Assembly (NCBI GenBank): GCA_951812895.1 | Contig: OX638333.1 | Span: 4,134,001 to 4,198,000 of the forward strand | Length of the DNA: 64,000 nt | Source: an uncultured Roseovarius sp. | GTDB lineage: Bacteria > Pseudomonadota > Alphaproteobacteria > Rhodobacterales > Rhodobacteraceae | Direction: 5' to 3' | Position numbers and translations under genes: made by a program | Notes under the pieces: generated by a model | What the model was told of the DNA's origin: nothing | Seen by the model: only the letters and a program-made list of their open reading frames with translations | Databases searched by the model: none | Part shown: in pieces, positions 61,678 through 64,000 of the stretch | Layout of the letters: every line of letters starts with the position of its first letter | Position numbering within the stretch: position 1 is the stretch's first letter

Positions 61678-62913
61678 TTAGGCGCGCTTGCGTTTCAGTT
61701 CAACAACGGATGAAGGTGGCGTTCCCAATTGCATGTTGATCGCCGATGCAATTGCATTGGCTGACCGCTTTTGTTCTTCATGGCTCGGCTGGCCGTAATG
61801 CCCAAGCATTCGCAGATCGTCGTCGGTCATGGTCTGCTGCGCCAACCACCTATGAACGTGACGCGGGGCCACTTCGCGGGCCGTTGTCATCCACAGATGC
61901 CGCAGATCGCCCGCGCGTGTCAGGGGCAAACGGTCCAAAACATCCAAGTGACCGCGCCGCCCATTAACCGCCCGACGTGATGGAAACACCCAGTTACAGT
62001 CATCTACACGAATGTCCCAAAGCCGTTCGAACAGCCTGACCACATCGTCAGCAATGGCAATCTCCCGCGCGTCTTCCTGTTTCTTCAACCTGCCGAATGT
62101 GATGGTGCCTTCGTCCAGATCAACCTGATCCCAAGTCAAAGGCCGCAAGCTGTCTTCATGGCGAAAGCCTGTGTACCAAGTAATCATCCAGCACAGCCTG
62201 ATATGCTCGTTTTTGACCGCCTGAATTTCGTCCCAACGATCCGACCACGGCACTGACATGTCGAGTTTGCCCGTCTGGACGCGTGAGCGAATTTTGGTGT
62301 TATCGAGCAGCGACGGTATCGGCAGCGCAAGGGCGCAAAGCTTGTTGATGAACCGCACGGTGGCCCCCGCGACGCAACTCGCATGATTGGCCGCGTGCGC
62401 CTTCTCAAGCTGCAAAGTGTTCAGATGCTGATTGATCTCAAGAATCGGCAATTCGTTCACTGGTACGTCGGCCCAACGCGCAAGATGGTTGGAGAACGTG
62501 TTGCGGTAGTCATACGCCGTACCCGGCTTCATCTGAGCCTTCCCAGAGGCGCGCGGCTGCGTGCGGTGTTCGATGTATTGTTCCAGTGCATCACCAAACG
62601 TTGGGACGCCCCGTGTAGCCTGTTTTGCTTCATGCTCATCGCGTGTCTGCACATTGCCTGTGGTTATGTCATGCGCGACTTTACCAACTTGATCCTTCGC
62701 CCAACGGCAGTGTGTGGCTTTGGTTGCCCATTGGGCCAATTTGACCGACCGGGTCTTCTGCGATGTAGGGTCCCACTTGTTGACGTACCACGTTTTGACG
62801 CCGCCTTTCGTCACGCAGAGGCGCAATCCTTTGACCGTTGGGTCCGTGAACCATGTTGTTTTGGTGGCCGACAACTTCTTGAGCGTCGAGTCTGTGAACT
62901 TGATATGGGGCAT
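61678..62913 (-). CDS. Tyrosine-recombinase-family integrase, atypical active site
   Basis: A 411-residue integrase with an N-terminal arm-binding domain (DUF4102-like, about 1-95), a SAM-like core-binding domain (about 105-200) and a catalytic domain. Arg251 (TGFRHEDSLRP) and the second Arg (GDLR, 335-338) are present, but the first position of the HxxR box is Gly335, and the normal Tyr nucleophile nine residues after LGH is Gln (LGHYGQPSHEEQK, 370-382). The nearest tyrosine is Tyr373. It sits about 140 bp from the right att copy, as expected for this element. Confidence 0.85.
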   Translation of the reverse strand: MPHIKFTDSTLKKLSATKTTWFTDPTVKGLRLCVTKGGVKTWYVNKWDPTSQKTRSVKLAQWATKATHCRWAKDQVGKVAHDITTGNVQTRDEHEAKQATRGVPTFGDALEQYIEHRTQPRASGKAQMKPGTAYDYRNTFSNHLARWADVPVNELPILEINQHLNTLQLEKAHAANHASCVAGATVRFINKLCALALPIPSLLDNTKIRSRVQTGKLDMSVPWSDRWDEIQAVKNEHIRLCWMITWYTGFRHEDSLRPLTWDQVDLDEGTITFGRLKKQEDAREIAIADDVVRLFERLWDIRVDDCNWVFPSRRAVNGRRGHLDVLDRLPLTRAGDLRHLWMTTAREVAPRHVHRWLAQQTMTDDDLRMLGHYGQPSHEEQKRSANAIASAINMQLGTPPSSVVELKRKRA

Positions 62914-62917
62914 ATCG

Positions 62918-62954
62918 GTGATCCTTGTAATGACCGTCTCGTTACAAGGTTCAC
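62918..62954. repeat. Inverted TTACAAGG(A/T)TCAC sites upstream of the integrase
   Basis: Two 13-nt sites face each other (62918-62930 reverse, 62942-62954 forward), differing at one base, just upstream of the integrase start and about 100 bp from the right att core. Related copies lie at 60135-60147 and, with two extra bases, at 48532-48546 beside the left att core. They look like arm sites for the integrase or its accessory protein. Confidence 0.6.
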
Positions 62955-63052
62955 GTTACGTTCCAACACCAATCTAACCCAACCACAAATTGGTCAAGTA
63001 CCTGATTTAACTATACATAACTGACTTGATGATGTTGAAAACTAAGCGTTTT

Positions 63053-63099
63053 AATGGTGCCCCCACACGGACTCGAACCGCGGACCTACTGATTACAAA
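63053..63099 (-). repeat. att copy: duplicated 3' half of tRNA-Thr(UGU)
   Basis: This 47-bp sequence is identical to 48424-48470. It again has the anticodon loop, T-arm, acceptor strand and CCA, but the bases after the anticodon loop do not complete the stem, so the tRNA gene is not whole here either. It forms the boundary between the 14.6-kb element and the next integrated element, whose integrase starts 130 bp to the right. Confidence 0.9.
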
Positions 63100-63228
63100 T
63101 ACGGGAAAATTGGGTTGCTGACGGTGGCTTATGTTGCTTTTACCTAATAAATACAGACACTTCGGTTGAGCAGACCCGGTGGTGGTTGATACGAAAATTG
63201 CAAAATAATTGCAAAAATGGAGGCCTCC

Positions 63229-64000
63229 ATGGCAACCCAACGTATCAAGTTCACCGAAGGCAGTATCGACAAACTGCCGTTTTCGAAGTCCGGCACAAAC
63301 CGTTATGCTGACCAGCGCAAAGGCGTCTTCCCAAACCTGTATTTAGACGTCGGCACAAAAACCAAAACTTGGCGTCTGGTCAAATTTGCGCATGGCAAAA
63401 CAAAATCCAAAACACTTGGAAAATGGCCTGCCATGAACCTGCACTCAGCCGCGCAGGCGGCAGACACGATGTCTGAGCGGGTCGCTGATGCGACGCACGC
63501 CTTGCCTGCCCCTGTTGTTACCCAAGCCAAGGAGATCAGCCTTAGACAGGCATTTCTCAGGCACACAACCGAACGTGTTGACCCACGCACCAAAGAGAAA
63601 ACGGCCAACACCGTCTACGACTACCTGTCCACCCTGCAAAATCATGCCGGTAAGGACGGTGAATGGCTTGATGTACCAATCGACCAGATCACGCGCGCGA
63701 TGATCAATGCCCAGATGAAAGCTATGAAGGACCGCCCTTCTCAGGCGACTAAGCTGCTTCGCATCATTTCAGCCATCTATCGCAATGAAATGTTGATCCG
63801 GGACGACATTATCGACGACCCGACTTTTCGGGTCCGGGCTTATCCGTCTAAGACAAAGGAACTTCTGTTCGATCCGTCTGGGCGTTGGCCCGCCCTTGAC
63901 GCCATCATGCAAGTTGAAGACGTGACAGCCCGCTCGGCCTGGCTGGTTATGCTGTTCACAGGCATCAGATCATCCAATGTTCGCAGCATCGAATGGGCCG
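63229..64000 (+). CDS. Site-specific tyrosine recombinase of a second element (C-terminus cut by window edge)
   Basis: 257 codons are visible: a DUF4102-like arm-binding N-terminus (FTEGSIDKLPFSKSGTNRYA) and a core-binding domain, reaching the first catalytic Arg in FTGIRSSNVRSIEW at the window end. It is only distantly like the integrase at 61678. ATG 63229 follows GGAGG; ATG 63217 is an in-frame alternative. The two ATTGCAAAA repeats at 63197-63217 just upstream are probable recombinase-binding sites. It defines a second element inserted at the same tRNA-Thr site. Confidence 0.88.
   Translation, partial: MATQRIKFTEGSIDKLPFSKSGTNRYADQRKGVFPNLYLDVGTKTKTWRLVKFAHGKTKSKTLGKWPAMNLHSAAQAADTMSERVADATHALPAPVVTQAKEISLRQAFLRHTTERVDPRTKEKTANTVYDYLSTLQNHAGKDGEWLDVPIDQITRAMINAQMKAMKDRPSQATKLLRIISAIYRNEMLIRDDIIDDPTFRVRAYPSKTKELLFDPSGRWPALDAIMQVEDVTARSAWLVMLFTGIRSSNVRSIEWA

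Larger units (their letters stand above)
48424..63099. mobile_element. 14.6-kb tRNA-Thr-integrated element with partial packaging module and R-M cargo
   Basis: The element is bounded by identical 47-bp tRNA-Thr 3' halves (direct repeats). Left to right it has a restriction-modification cassette, small genes around a divergent operator, a leftward packaging operon (portal, scaffold-like, small-terminase-like, split large terminase), a non-coding region, a Zn-finger protein, an AlpA-like protein and an integrase. Most leftward genes overlap by ATGA. No capsid, protease, tail, lysis or replication gene is recognisable, so it is either a phage satellite that borrows a helper's particles or a reduced prophage. 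Confidence 0.85.

Overview
The window is a 64-kb stretch of chromosome from an alphaproteobacterium, most likely a marine member of the Rhodobacterales (Roseobacter group). The evidence is a SAM/SAH-type riboswitch in front of metK, the gene order miaB / phoH / ybeY / corC-like / lnt / metK / trmB, a fabI-fabB-fabA cluster divergent from an Irr-type Fur regulator, and the style of the proteins overall. No taxonomic search was possible, so this is inference.

Positions 1-26758 are mostly conserved core genes: gatC-gatA, an amidase, RNase P RNA, tRNA modification (trmB, miaB), apolipoprotein acylation (lnt), rRNA maturation (ybeY), unsaturated fatty acid synthesis (fabA/fabB/fabI) and small-molecule enzymes. 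An orphan-rich patch lies at about 21600-23640. An IS110-family insertion sequence (27023-28060) separates this from the next region.

Positions 28220-41346 form a surface-glycan and exosortase locus. The left half, read leftward, encodes UDP-galactopyranose mutase, a membrane GT39-like glycosyltransferase, a UbiA-type polyprenyl-phosphate phosphoribosyltransferase and a GT4 enzyme with an apparent AUA start codon. The right half, read rightward, encodes a dolichol-phosphate-mannose-synthase-like GT2, an outer-membrane beta-barrel, an exosortase, a second GT39-like enzyme, a DUF2298 (YYY) membrane protein, an AglD/UPF0104-like protein, and a 154-residue protein whose mature part is almost entirely a Pro/Thr tract ending in a sorting-signal-like tail. 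My reading is that the exosortase processes this mucin-like protein and the polyprenyl-dependent enzymes glycosylate it. This is the strongest candidate for an undescribed system here.

Positions 42090-47768 carry an exo/endonuclease-phosphatase family protein, 4-hydroxybenzoate hydroxylase (pobA) coupled to enol-lactonase (pcaD), and two transporters. A decayed IS3-family fragment follows (47776-48220).

Positions 48424-63099 are a 14.6-kb integrated element bounded by 47-bp direct copies of the 3' half of a tRNA-Thr(UGU) gene. It carries an atypical tyrosine-recombinase-like integrase, an AlpA-like protein, a portal gene interrupted by an in-frame UAG, a terminase whose ATPase and nuclease are separate genes, a small-terminase-like protein and a scaffold-like protein, but no recognisable capsid, tail or lysis genes. 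Its cargo is two SPPY-type DNA methyltransferases beside a phospholipase-D-fold restriction enzyme, resembling a BfiI-like type IIS system. It looks like a phage satellite or a reduced prophage. A second element with its own integrase starts at 63100 and runs off the window, so the tRNA site holds a tandem array and the intact tRNA gene should lie further right.
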